DNA from: Plotosus lineatus
Lineage: Eukaryota; Chordata; Actinopteri; Siluriformes; Plotosidae
Assembly: GCA_024760905.1 (NCBI GenBank)
Contig: CM045731.1
Span: 49,584,501 to 49,648,500, forward strand
Direction of reading: 5' to 3'
DNA: 64,000 bases
Below the pieces are notes generated by a model. It had not been told where the DNA came from, searched no databases, and was given only the letters and a program-made list of their open reading frames with translations. This document shows, one piece after another, positions 54,031 to 64,000 of this stretch (positions within the stretch are counted from its first letter, which is position 1; every line of letters begins with the position of its first letter). The position numbers and the translations under genes were made by a program.

Positions 54031-54489
54031 TACTTACTTCGAGTTGACCATGTCTTCTTCGCAGAATTATAATATTACAAATGTTTATTTAAAGTTAAAA
54101 GCCTGAGCCAAAAAATAAAGTTGCAATGAGAACACTCGAAAAACTCCATGAAACTGCCCAAGGGAGCTGTGTCATCCCTCCTAGCCAATGTAAGGTTAGC
54201 AGGGTGGGATGTTGGGAGATAGCCAATGGAAGGGAGCTGCGTCATCCCTCCTTGCCAATGGGAGGCCAGCGGGGCGGGATGTTTGGAGATAGTCAATGAA
54301 TAGTCAATGCACGAGAGCAACTTGTGCATTGTTTTAATGTTTGAATGGCGCTTTTGAATGTTTGAATGGAGCATTTGGCACGTTTCGTAAGAAGAACTTG
54401 TGCAGAGACAAAAAATTTTGGAAAATGTTTTTCGTAACCTGGATTTTTCGTTTGCTGGGACTATCATAAGGTGAGGTACCACTGTATAA

Positions 54490-54815
54490 CACTCTTGCAC
54501 TTTCAACCCAACACTGACTACGAGGATCAACTATGATTCGTTGTCTATTACAAACCTGGTCCAATAACTCTCCTGCAGACTTATCCGGAACCCTGGATAA
54601 AGGTAAATGGAACATAACCCATTGAACAGGTCTGGAGTGAGAAGTTCTATTTACCCTGAAAAAGTTTAGGAGGAAGTCCGGCACTTAAGAATTTAAGTGC
54701 CTTTTTTGTCAGGAGACCAGAAGGTGTATCACAAGCCTGAACAATGCTGCCAAAGGTGAAACACTGCACTGCTGATCAATAATTAAAATAACTCAGTCAG
54801 TCTTTCTAAAGCAAG
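54490..54815. other. no recognisable feature
   Basis: Unique sequence between the pogo-like element and the minisatellite. Confidence 0.4.
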
Positions 54816-54819
54816 ATCA

Positions 54820-55650
54820 TCCTTTGATTGTTATGCATTGCAACACTGATTATCTGTTATACACTGTAATGCTGATTGGCTGTGATGCCTCACAGTGCTG
54901 GTTAGCTGTTATGCATCATAATGTTAATGAACTGTTATGTATTGTTGATGCTGATTGGCTGTTATGCATCACAATTCTGATTCGCTGGTTGATTGTTATG
55001 CAATGTGATGCTGATTAGCTGTTATACATTGTGATGCTGATTGGCTGTTATGCTTATTGGCTATGATTCCTCGCAGTACTGGTTAGCTGTTATGCATCAC
55101 AATATTGATGAACTGTTATGTATTATTGAGGCTGATTGGCTGTTATGCATCGCAATGCTGATTGGCAATTATACATTGTGATGCTGATTGGCTGTTATGC
55201 TTATTCGCTGTGATGCCTCTCAGTACTGGTTAGCTGTTGTGCATCACAATGTTGATGAACTGTTATGTATTGTTGATGCTGATTGGCTGTTATGCATCGC
55301 AATTCTGATTGGCTGTTATACATCGTGTTGCTCATTGGCTGTTATGCATTGCAATGCTGGTTGACTGTTATGCATTGTGATGCTGATTGACTGTTATGTA
55401 TCGCAATGCTGATTGGCCATTGTACATTGTGACGCTGATTGGCTGTTATGCTTATTGGCTGTGATGACTCACAGTACTGATTAGCTGTTATGCATTCAAA
55501 GTTGATGAACTATTGTTGCTGCTGATTGGCTGTTATGCATCATAATTCTAATTGTCTGTTATACATCGTGTTGTTGATTGGCTGTTATGCATTGCAATGC
55601 TGATTGACTGTTATACAAAGTAATTCTGATTGGCTATTTGCTCTTCGGTG
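54820..55650. repeat. minisatellite of about 23-bp units with higher-order repeat
   Basis: About 830 bp of degenerate tandem units such as 'gctgattggctgttatgcat' plus 'cgcaat'. A longer block starting 'tattggctgtgatgcctc' and running through 'gttgatgaactgttatgtat' recurs at about 54878, 55058, 55201 and 55455, so units are organised in a higher-order pattern of roughly 145-250 bp. Most units contain ATTGG, the complement of CCAAT. Confidence 0.9.
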
Positions 55651-55654
55651 GGAA

Positions 55655-55980
55655 TTTAATCATCATTCATTCATTCATTTTCAAAACCACTTAATCCTTA
55701 TTAGGGTTGTGTGGCGGTTGGAGTAATCAGAGTTTACCCTGGACAATTTGGTAAGATATTACAGGACAGAAACATGCTGACGGCAACCCAATGGCCTACT
55801 CTTTTCAAAGGACAGCAATTTTTTTTTACATGCCTCTCGCCACAGACAGTAACAGGCATGACTGGACTTTGATAACCCAATTAGCTGCACTGGGGGATGA
55901 GTTGATGATATTGGGGCTTAAACCCCTGCCCTTTGGATCAGTAAACCAGTATCCTACCACTGGGTACATGGTGATATTTA
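55655..55980 (-). repeat. chimeric SINE, reverse
   Basis: (ATTC)n, then 'cacttaatccttattagggt', 'tgctgacggcaacccaatgg', 'cccaattagctgcactgggg' and a head ending 'tcctaccactggg'. Confidence 0.7.
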
Positions 55981-56294
55981 TACCTTAAAAAAATTTTTTT
56001 TTTTTTGCAAAGCAGCAGCCAAACTACAAATTACAATTATTTTATAGAGCACTTTTCACAATTCTTTTACAGATGTTTCCAAAGAACATAGCACAAACCT
56101 TTAAAACATCAACATAATAAATAAATAATTATGAACAGAAGAGAAATAAAACACAAAGATTTCATGGGAAACTTCACTTTTTGGCTGCATCTACATATGT
56201 ACAGTAGTTTTTTAAACATGTTACCTGAAATCTTATTAGTCATGTTGGTAATGATAAATATAGACTATTGCCTCAAAAGTATTAGTTGTAAAAG

Positions 56295-56597
56295 TAAAGT
56301 AAGTTGGGCTTTTTACACCCGAGCCAAGTGGCTCATCAGGCCAGTGCTCTTTTCCAGTTTCCATAGCATGAAGAAACCAGGAGTTCATCTCCTCCTGGAT
56401 GGGACGCTAGTCCATCGCAGGTTACCTTCAAAGTATATTTTTTACTGGTACTCATTTATACTACGGTACACTTGTGGTTAAGACCTTGCTCAGGTGTCTT
56501 AGCACAGTGGGGGGGGGGGGGGTGTCTAACTAGGATTCGAACACACAACCTCCTGATCATGAGCCTAGCACCCTTATCACTACACCACTGGCCCCAC
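56295..56597 (-). repeat. third tRNA-like SINE family, reverse
   Basis: Second copy of the element at 1876-2189, including 'gatgggacgctagtccatcg', a G-run at 56510 and the head complement 'cactacaccactggcccca'. Confidence 0.7.
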
Positions 56598-56599
56598 AA

Positions 56600-57160
56600 G
56601 TATTAGCTGTACTGCACAAATAAAATGTAGGGATACAACTGCCTGTAGGAACTATTTCATCCATAATCGGACTAAATAAAACAAAAGTCACTTTCAGACA
56701 TGGACATTAAAACACTGTACTGTAAATTCACATACATGTATATTATATATATAATATCTAAAAGGATTGAGGTTAGCTAATCAGCTAGCTTTTTCAATGA
56801 TAAATAGCTAGCAAGTGTAAGAGTAACTTGTTTTTCCGTCACGTGATATAACCGTACACATGTCTGATTAAGTAATGACTTGTTTCCACTCTCTTTTTAA
56901 TGAATAATTTATTGCTGCTTTCAAGGTTGGAAAATAATTTTTAGTGCTCCTTGTAATAATTTATAGACAAGATGTGTGTAAGAAGTTTCTGTGTATAGGA
57001 GATATAGTTTTAAAAACTGACCCTTCAATGGAAGGGTGAGCTGTTTGGGGTGTACCTCACCTTCAATCATAGGTGGCTGAGATAGGCTTGAATCGCCCCA
57101 TAATCCTAGTACAAATGAAAGACTGAGTAGCAGCATAACTTTAAACTTTAAAATGTATTC
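56600..57160. other. no recognisable feature
   Basis: AT-rich. 57030-57110 resembles a scrap of L2-type SINE tail ('tgaatcgccccataatccta'). Confidence 0.4.
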
Positions 57161-57164
57161 CTGT

Positions 57165-57480
57165 ATGTTGGGTGGCTTAGAGGTTAGCACGTCCTCATAA
57201 CGGTCCTCGTGCTTGGTGTTTCTGTGTTGAGTTTGCATGTTTTCCGTGTGCTTGCATGCGTTTCCTCCAGGTACACCAGTTTCTTCCACCAGTACAAAGA
57301 CATGCACATTAGCCACAGTGGTTGTTCTAAATTTCCCAATGAGTGAATATCTGTGTGCATGTAGGCCCTGCAATGGTCTGGTGAACTATTCAGGGTGTAC
57401 GGCACCATTGCTGAGTGTCGACTGAAATAGGCTCCAGCCTCCCTGCGACCATTAGAGATTAAGAAACTCGGTGAATGAAA
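57165..57480 (+). repeat. L2-tail tRNA SINE, forward
   Basis: Head 'gggtggcttagaggttagca', 'gcttgcatgcgtttcctcca', 'acaaagacatgcacattagc', 'tattcagggtgtacggcacc', 'ctccagcctccctgcgacc'. Confidence 0.7.
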
Positions 57481-57499
57481 TTAATTGTTTTTATGAAAA

Positions 57500-58040
57500 A
57501 AAAAAAAAAGTTCACTAGTACCTGAACTTGAAGGTGTGTAAAGAATTACCAACTCCACACAATTGATAGTTTTAGCTGTGAACTTAAGACTCCTATGAAA
57601 TCTCAATGTGACAGGCATTAAGGGATTAGGATCGCTGGCGGTCAGCGTGCATGTGCTGCAGGGAGGCAGCGTCACTCGCACACATTCAGACACACACATA
57701 TACCGATACAGAAAACACTGAAGTCTGAATGGGCAATATACTCCATAGGGAAGGCTGAGGAGCCTGAAGTCGCCGGTCCTGCGTCCACCAATTTAGAACC
57801 CAGGATGTATGAAGAACATGGCATTTCGGCGAACTCAGGTACTGATCTGCTGGAACAACACTCATATTTATTGTATACACTACATGTTGAGAGCACCAGA
57901 GATGCCTGGGTGATTTATGGGCTGTTATTATGCTGGATTTCTTTGTTGTACAAGGAGTATCTTTACAAGTGCAAAGTGTAAAGAGCTTCTTTACAAGTGG
58001 TTTTTGGATCATTCCTGTGATTGTTTGCTATCTGGTCATT
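57500..58040. other. unique, GC-richer island in presumed hnf4a intron 1
   Basis: 57590-57860 is non-repetitive with mixed composition and overlapping short minus-strand frames. No domain, start or clean splice pair convinces. It might be regulatory DNA. Confidence 0.3.
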
Positions 58041-58049
58041 AGTTCTACT

Positions 58050-58315
58050 TGTTCTAGGTTCGGGGCGTTTCTGTGTGGAGTTTGCAAGTTCTCCTTGTGC
58101 GTGTATGGGTTTCCTCTGTGTACTCCGGTTTCTTCATACAGTTCAGACATTCACATTAAAATAGACAAATTGCAGCTGGGTGGAATGTGATTGTGAATGA
58201 TTGTGTCTATGTATGCCCTGCTATGGTCAGAGTGTACCTGTCTTTTCCCAGAGTTGGCTATGATAGTCTTCAGCACCTTGTGACCGTAGTAGGATTAAGT
58301 GGTCTCGCAAGCGAC
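58050..58315 (+). repeat. L2-tail SINE, body and tail, forward
   Basis: 'ggcgtttctgtgtggagttt', 'tgggtttcctctgtgtactc' and a degraded tail to 'gtgaccgtagtaggattaag'. Confidence 0.6.
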
Positions 58316-58572
58316 TGAGTAAGTGATTGCTATCTGTAAACCCTCTGTTTCGGGTTCTGTATTGTAGCAGTGTTGGCATAATAGTGTGGGTGTGGTTTAT
58401 GCACTCAATTTGCATACTGGTTCACGGAAATAAAACTTTAATTCTTATCACTTTGTGGTGACCATTTCTGCCCCACAACAAGAAGGTCCTGAATTCAAGT
58501 CTCACACTCAGCCTGCTTCTGTGCTCTCCTTGTATGCGTTTCTTCTGGGTCCGCTGGGTTTCGTCCAACAGT

Positions 58573-58864
58573 GTTCTTCTTATCCCTTAACATCCGAGGA
58601 TGTCGTTGGGGTGCCTCCATGGCGAGACTTCGGCTGATTTGGCCTGGTGGAGCCCATCCCTCTTCAGGTCGTAGAAACACACTGACTTTACGAATGTCAG
58701 CAATGGTTCTTTTACATGCCTCTCACTATAGACAGTGAGAGACATAGCCTGCCTTTGATAACCCAGTTAGCTGCACTGGGGGGACAGTGACAACGCTGTG
58801 GGGACTCAAACCCCCAACTTTAGGATCAGTAATCCTGCGCCCTATGCACTAGACCACCACTGCC
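58573..58864 (-). repeat. tRNA-Glu-like SINE, reverse, atypical 3' part
   Basis: The head and body are normal in reverse ('ataacccagttagctgcact' to 'ccactgcc'). The other end (58573-58680) is not the RTE-type nor the L2-type tail but an unrelated GC-rich stretch ('aacatccgaggatgtcgttg'). Confidence 0.65.
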
Positions 58865-58904
58865 CGTCCAACAGTCTAAAGACATGCAAATTAGCCTAAC
58901 TGTC

Positions 58905-59262
58905 TTCCTTTCGGCTTTTTCCCTTTTTTTTCCTCGGGAGTCGCCACAGCGAATCATCTGATTCGCACATTTGATTTGGCAGAGGTTTTTTTACGTCGGA
59001 TGCCCTTCCCGCCACAACCCCTCTCAGCAAGGGACAGAAACACGCTGACGACTTTGCAGCCTTCTCTTTACGAAAGTCAGCAATGGTTCTTTTACATGCC
59101 TCACACCATAGACAGTGAGTGACATGGCCCGCCTTTGATAACCCAGTTAGCCGCACTGGGAGGGACAGTGACAACCCTGTGGAGAGTGGGACTCGAACCC
59201 CCAACCTTTGGATCAGCGATCCAGCGCCCTATACCACTAGACCACCACTGCCCCACTAACTG
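58905..59262 (-). repeat. tRNA-Glu-like SINE with RTE-like tail, reverse, complete
   Basis: 'ctgtcttcctttcggctttt', 'ccacagcgaatcatctgatt', 'ttacgtcggatgcccttccc', head 'ccactagaccaccactgccc'. Flanked by ctaactg on both sides. Confidence 0.8.
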
Positions 59263-59414
59263 GCTGTTGCAAATTGTCTTTAGGTGTAAGGGTGAGCGTG
59301 AATGGTTATATGCGTGGCCTTGCGGTGGTCTGGTGGGCGAAAATCCAGCCTTCACCCAGGGTCGGTTAGCTCCAGCCTCCCCGTGACCCTTATAGGATTA
59401 TATTTTTAAAATGA

Positions 59415-60250
59415 GTGCGTGAGTTCTTATCACTCTTTCTTAGCTTTAAGAGTTTAAGGTTATTTTTTTAAAAAGTTTTCAAAACATTAAAGCCAAACTA
59501 TCATGAATAATTACTATATATGCAAATGTGATTTTTGAAGGATATGACACAACTGATTGCATATAATTACAAGTACATTAAGTTTGGGTTTTGTAAAATA
59601 ATCTCAGTTTTTGAAATCTGAAAAGCTATTTAACATCTACAGATGAGTGTTTTGAATATTCATGGTAAATTTTGATAACTTTTTGGCAACTGAATTTGGG
59701 TTAAATTTATGACAACACTCCTTTAACCTTTGTGTTTGTTGTGTTGTGAATGTAATATTGAGAAAGTTTAGCAATCCTGCTTAAAAATGCTATAGGTGCA
59801 ATTTCATATTATCTAATCGGATTCTCTTCACTGCACTGTAAAACCAAGGAAGGTCCACCCAGAGGGACAAATATTTAAAAATATATAGATTTAGAAATCC
59901 ATACCATATTCACCACTTTCCTCAAATACTGTTGCTGTTTGAATTTTTACTTCTTTCAAACTTATCATGTTTGCTCATCTCAATGTTGGGACAACTCATT
60001 ATTCTTGTAAGCCACATGGTGGAGCTGCTCCACTTGAATTACCAATGATCCACAACAACCTCCACACCATTTTGTATTCCATCCATTTTCTATTATTGAT
60101 TTTAAATGGCCTGCTCAAGTATTTTATATTAAGGAACACTAAACAGGATTTACTTTAACATTAACGCACAAGTAATGTTAACAACACACTGCAGAAAATG
60201 TCATATGAGCAAGTGAAATCCTTGAAATATACTAGTTACATTTTAACTCA
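59415..60250. other. no recognisable feature
   Basis: AT-rich unique DNA; short frames only. Confidence 0.4.
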
Positions 60251-60254
60251 GTTC

Positions 60255-60590
60255 ATGTTCTGTAACCACTTAATCCTAATTAGGGTCACGGGGAGGCTGG
60301 CGCCCATCCCAGCCAACAACAGAGTACACCCTGGACAGCTCATCAGGCCATCAACACACTAATGGCTATGCAGCCTACTTTTGTTGAAAGTCAGCAATGG
60401 TTCTTTTACATGAATCTCTCACCATAGACAGTGAGACACATGGCCGGCCTTTGCTAACCCAGTTAGCTGATGGGGTGGGGTGGGGTGGGGGGGCAACCTT
60501 ATGGAGCGTGGGACTCGAAATCCCAACCTTAGGATCAGCGATCCAGCGCCCTCTATACCACTAGGCCACGACTGCCAATACATTTTATCT
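60255..60590 (-). repeat. chimeric SINE, reverse
   Basis: 'taaccacttaatcctaatta', 'ggggaggctggcgcccatcc', 'ttgaaagtcagcaatggttc', G-run at 60474-60492, head 'ctataccactaggccacgac'. Confidence 0.75.
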
Positions 60591-60594
60591 AATA

Positions 60595-61715
60595 TTTACA
60601 GTTATATGATTACAAATAGATTATATATATATATATGATCATTAAACATGCTACTATCTTCAAGCTTAAAATATATAGTTTCAAGTTTGGAGTTTTTTAT
60701 TGTCATATGCTTGTGACAATTGACCATCATTACCTGCAATAACATTCTTGGACGAAGAGCCCGTACAATTTTGCACATTAAATAACATTTAGATTAAAAA
60801 TGAAATAATAAAACCTATATAAATAAAGGAAATATCATCTTAAATTAAAATACCGAAAATATTGAAAATATAATCTTGTTCCAGTAGTAATTTCATAGTC
60901 ATTTTCTTAAGTTAATTGTGTCCATATTCAACTAATTTTAACTTGCTAAATCACTTTTCTGCAGTAAGTAGTTTCAACAGTTATTTTTACTGTAAGCAAA
61001 AATAATGGAAACCTTTGTATCTATCAGTCAAAACACTGCATCTGATGCCGTAATACCTTAGTTGGGTTAATTAATTAATTAATGCAGGTGTTTCTTACTT
61101 TCGTACCAAGCTAACATTATGTATACAGTACGTAATTCATTAATCCTGATGTTCTGTTCTGTTAATGTTAATGTTTAGGTTAATTACTATATTACATAAT
61201 GATAAAACATTCTATGAATTGGTATTTCCACTTGACTTAAACAAACAAAAATTATAGAGGAAAGGTCATTGTGTTTATGTATGTCAAGTGCATTGCACAA
61301 TACGATTGGATATTGAGTGACACAGGACATGTAGGCATAACTGGTTTGAAACATGTCTTTAGTAAGATTTTATTAAATATATATATAATAATAATTCAAA
61401 AGCTGTTGCAAAAACACATATTCTAAGTATAAAATTATGACAATAATTTATAATTTATGCAGGCTCCTGCCCTTCCCGTACTTTTAACTCTGTTTTATTA
61501 CTCACTTTAACTTTTTTCCTTGTACTTATTGTTGTTATTATTATTATTTTATTCATGAGTAGCTGCCCTTTCAATATGTGGCTTGAGAGAGTTTTTTTTT
61601 TTTTTTTTTTTAAGTTTCTTATCGCTGTTTTTTTATACAATTTTTTCTGGGCTCATAAAGTATTGTGATTATAAAGTATCTGATGCTGATTCTGATTCTG
61701 GTTAATAAATATTGG
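60595..61715. other. no recognisable gene or repeat
   Basis: AT-rich DNA with short (TA)n runs (60622-60636, 61377-61386) and a poly-T at 61591-61611 followed by no element I can define. Confidence 0.4.
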
Positions 61716-61719
61716 TTAA

Positions 61720-62406
61720 CCTTCAAGTGACTGAGTGGGGTCATATAGGACCCTGGGCATATATATTCGGGCGCAATTTTTCTAATTTTAATCGAAAAAG
61801 AGTTCCTACCAAGAATTTGTCAATCTATTTGTCCTGCATTTGTTCATAGAATTTTGTAAGGATTGGCCAATCCGTGTGGCGAGTATAATCCAAACTTGTG
61901 CAGGTCACTTATGACCCCAGGAAGATCTATGAGTTTTTTGACATTATAGCTTCAGATGGTATTGATGGTTCTTCATTTTATCAGTTACATGTTTCAGATA
62001 GATCAGCCATATAATTATTATTGCTATTACCATATCTAAATTATCCTAACACACTGTAATGCATATTTTATGCAAAGTAATTTTACTTTTTATGAATTGT
62101 TTTCATTTTTGATGAATGCAGAGAAATGAAAGATGACATGCACATGCAGATGTAAAAGGCAAGGGTTGTCTAAATAAATGAACTATTGTTCGACCATTGT
62201 GTGGTTTTGGCTGCTTTTTTGTAAAAGTATATCAGATTCCATAACTTATTACATAAGATGATGGACAAATATATTACAGAGTGAAATAAATATGAAAAAC
62301 TCTAAAACAATCATTGATATAGAAATATTCCTATATAAAGTCAATGGGGTCACAAATGACCCCACTCGGTCATATTAGTCGCCGAAATAGCTTGGTCGCT
62401 TGAGGG
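61720..62406. mobile_element. piggyBac-like MITE with TTAA flanks
   Basis: A 687-bp element directly bordered by TTAA on both sides (61716-61719 and 62407-62410). Ends are imperfect inverted repeats: ccttcaagtgactgagtggg on the left; on the right the complement of cttggtcgcttgaggg plus 'gaccccactcggtcatatta'. No transposase frame. TTAA duplication is the hallmark of piggyBac insertion. Confidence 0.7.
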
Positions 62407-62410
62407 TTAA

Positions 62411-63165
62411 TATTAGATTAATAAGCATCATGAATTGTATGTACAAAATTATAGGCTACTTTCTCAATCAGTCAAATTGTCAACAACAATAACAACAAAA
62501 AAAAAAAAACAACAACATACAAACAGCTATCTGGTAAATATGTACATGTAACTGTAGAGTATTTTTCCTCCAGTGTTGCTTGTATGCAGTTTATGCTAAA
62601 AAGATTATTGTCTCATTGATGATTTAAAAACATGAGCGATAAGTCTCCACTTCATATCCCTGAGCCAGCAAATTGGATTTAGGCAACTCAATTCTCAGCA
62701 AAACAATGGTTAATAATTGAAAGAAGCTTATCGGAGACCATGATTGATTTACGAAGAGCATTGCGTTAAATGTGTATTGATGCAATTGTTTACTTATTTG
62801 ATGTTCAGTTACCTTCTTTGGCTTTGATAGTTTTATGAGAAAAAAATATATAGAACTGGTCGATTTCTTATAATGTCACTAGAATTCTACTCCAAGTCTC
62901 AGGATAGATGTTATATGCATTATTATGGTCTGTATTTTGGAAAAGAACTTGACATTGGATGAACCTTATCACCGTTTCACTGGAAAATAAATCTCGGCTA
63001 AAACAAGATGGAGGTATTTCCACCTCCCTTCCCCCACGACCAGCAAATATCTTTATTACCCTATAATGCTGAGGCTTAACAGAAATATTTTATGGTGCAG
63101 TATTAGGCCCTAGAGGTTTATGATTACCCAGAATCCAAATACTAAAGACTTTGGGAACTTCACAG
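62411..63165. other. no recognisable feature
   Basis: AT-rich unique sequence with a short (CAA)n/(A)n run near 62481-62515. Confidence 0.4.
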
Positions 63166-63169
63166 ATAA

Positions 63170-63171
<2 letters not shown>

Positions 63172-63213
<42 letters not shown>
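63172..63213. repeat. (AC)n microsatellite
   Basis: About 42 bp. Confidence 0.9.
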
Positions 63214-63220
<7 letters not shown>

Positions 63221-63304
63221 ACATAAACAAGATGGAATCTCTCTGGAAGAGACTGTATCTGTCTTCGATGAATCTCCGGGGAGGGGGACGGGGGATCCTC
63301 AGGC

Positions 63305-63655
63305 TCTCAAAACTCACTCACTCACTCATTTGTTGAACTGCTTAAATCCTACTAGGATTAATCCTATTAGAGGCTGGAGCCTCTCTCAGACAACACGCAA
63401 CAAAGCTGGGGCACACCCTGAACAGCTCACCAGAACATTTCAGGGTCAACACGCAACCATTCACACTAATACTCACACCTAGGGGCAATTTGACATAGCC
63501 AGTTATCATCATGGTCATGTCTTAAACTGTCGAAGAAAACCAGAGTACCCTGAGTAAACCCAAGCAATCACAAAGAAAACCTACAAAGTCCACAGAGAAA
63601 CACTGTAGCTGAGCCCAGGACTAGAACTCAGGATTGCGACGCCCCCATGCTGCCC
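63305..63655 (-). repeat. L2-tail tRNA SINE, reverse, complete
   Basis: (CTCA)n start, 'gctggagcctctctcagaca', 'ggggcaatttgacatagcc', head complement 'cgacgcccccatgctgccc'. Confidence 0.7.
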
Positions 63656-63839
63656 ACTTTGAACCTTGAAATACAAAAAAATTTAAATTTGTTGTTATTA
63701 GTATATTAGCATAGGCTATACTTTGTATGTGATTAATGTTTAATGCTGTCACTTCATGCAAATAAAACATTTTATAGTGGGAACAAACCCACAGGAAATC
63801 CAGACTTAATTCCATACTGGCCATGACCTACACCAGACT

Positions 63840-64000
63840 GGTTTTAATTCATTAATTCATCCAATTTTCCAAACTTTAATCCTACTAGCATTATCTCAGC
63901 CATGTCTGGGTGAAGATGGGGTACACCACAAACAGATTGTCACTCTACTGCAGGGCCAACACATGCACAAAGATTCACACTCATGTCTTGGAGCAATGTG
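63840..64000 (-). repeat. L2-tail SINE, reverse, cut by window edge
   Basis: 'ttaatcctactagcattatc', 'gatggggtacaccacaaaca', 'aacacatgcacaaagattca'; continues beyond the window. Confidence 0.65.

Larger units (their letters stand above)
53083..54484. mobile_element. pogo-like element, outer, carrying a nested Tigger
   Basis: Left end 'cactatacctaaccttac', right end 'gtgaggtaccactg' next to TA. Inner sequence matches the elements at 28695 and 46573 ('cgtaacctggatttttcgt' on both arms). It is split by the element at 53241-54030. Confidence 0.6.
58450..59410 (+). repeat. L2-tail SINE interrupted by two tRNA-Glu-like SINEs
   Basis: Pieces of one forward copy: 58455-58572, 58865-58905 and 59263-59410 ('agtctaaagacatgcaaatt', then 'gtgaccctta'). 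The first insert (58573-58864) is flanked by cgtccaacagt (58562-58572 and 58865-58875), an 11-bp duplication. Confidence 0.7.

Noticed and set aside
54820..55650. CRISPR-like array
   Set aside because: Units are degenerate and tandem without unique spacers, in a vertebrate genome; this is a minisatellite.
57672..57896. Minus-strand frame as a host exon, or the plus strand as the hnf4a P1 first exon
   Set aside because: The frame has no domain or matching splice sites, and the plus strand does not encode the MRLSKTLVDMDMADYS-like P1 start. Kept only as a unique island.

Overview
This window is vertebrate, almost certainly teleost, nuclear DNA. It has GT-AG introns, no bacterial-style gene packing, many (TG)n and (TA)n microsatellites, and a dense load of fish-type transposons: tRNA-derived SINEs, RTE-like and Rex-like LINEs, Ty3/gypsy, hAT, pogo/Tigger, Tc1 and piggyBac-like elements. 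I could not fix the species from the sequence. Repeat family names are assigned by recognition, not by a search.

Two host loci can be supported, both on the plus strand. The first is a complete five-exon gene (CDS 27326-33699, 247 aa) for a secreted CAP-superfamily protein of the PI15/R3HDML group, most like R3HDML. The second is a small first coding exon at 49245-49293. It encodes 16 residues plus one base and ends at a perfect GTGAGT donor. Its start (MVNVN), length and splice phase match the exon that opens P2-promoter transcripts of HNF4A. About 190 bp upstream lies an HNF1-type site, followed by homeodomain, ONECUT and GATA cores. In mammals R3HDML and HNF4A are adjacent and co-oriented, so the two assignments support each other. 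The other hnf4a exons are not visible and should lie to the right of the window.

Left third (1-26 kb): mostly repeats. It holds SINEs, an internally deleted RTE-like LINE (4.4-5.6 kb), a rearranged Ty3/gypsy remnant (6.6-8.8 kb), a nearly full-length RTE-like LINE with a perfect 16-bp target-site duplication (9146-12312), a nested hAT pair (16.8-17.9 kb) and a second RTE-like LINE on the minus strand (18-21.9 kb) with a younger truncated copy inserted in it. Two unrecognised, phase-compatible, exon-like open stretches on the minus strand (12892-13129 and 1017-1246) may belong to a host gene or be relics.

Middle (26-34.3 kb): r3hdml. Its third intron is swollen to about 4.8 kb by SINEs, a pogo-like element and a hAT MITE. 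Right of it (34.3-44.6 kb) is a nest of LINE fragments in both orientations with hAT MITEs. From 44.6 to 49 kb come a degenerate Tc1 element, SINEs and a 340-bp purine/TG microsatellite, leading into the hnf4a P2 region. From 49.3 to 64 kb, probably hnf4a intron 1, come SINEs, a Tigger nested in a pogo-like element, an 830-bp minisatellite with higher-order structure, a piggyBac-like MITE and long AT-rich stretches with nothing recognisable.

The repeats are related to each other. A tRNA-Glu-like SINE carries pieces of both ends of the RTE-like LINE, so it was probably mobilised by it. The same SINE body also occurs with the tail of a different tRNA SINE.
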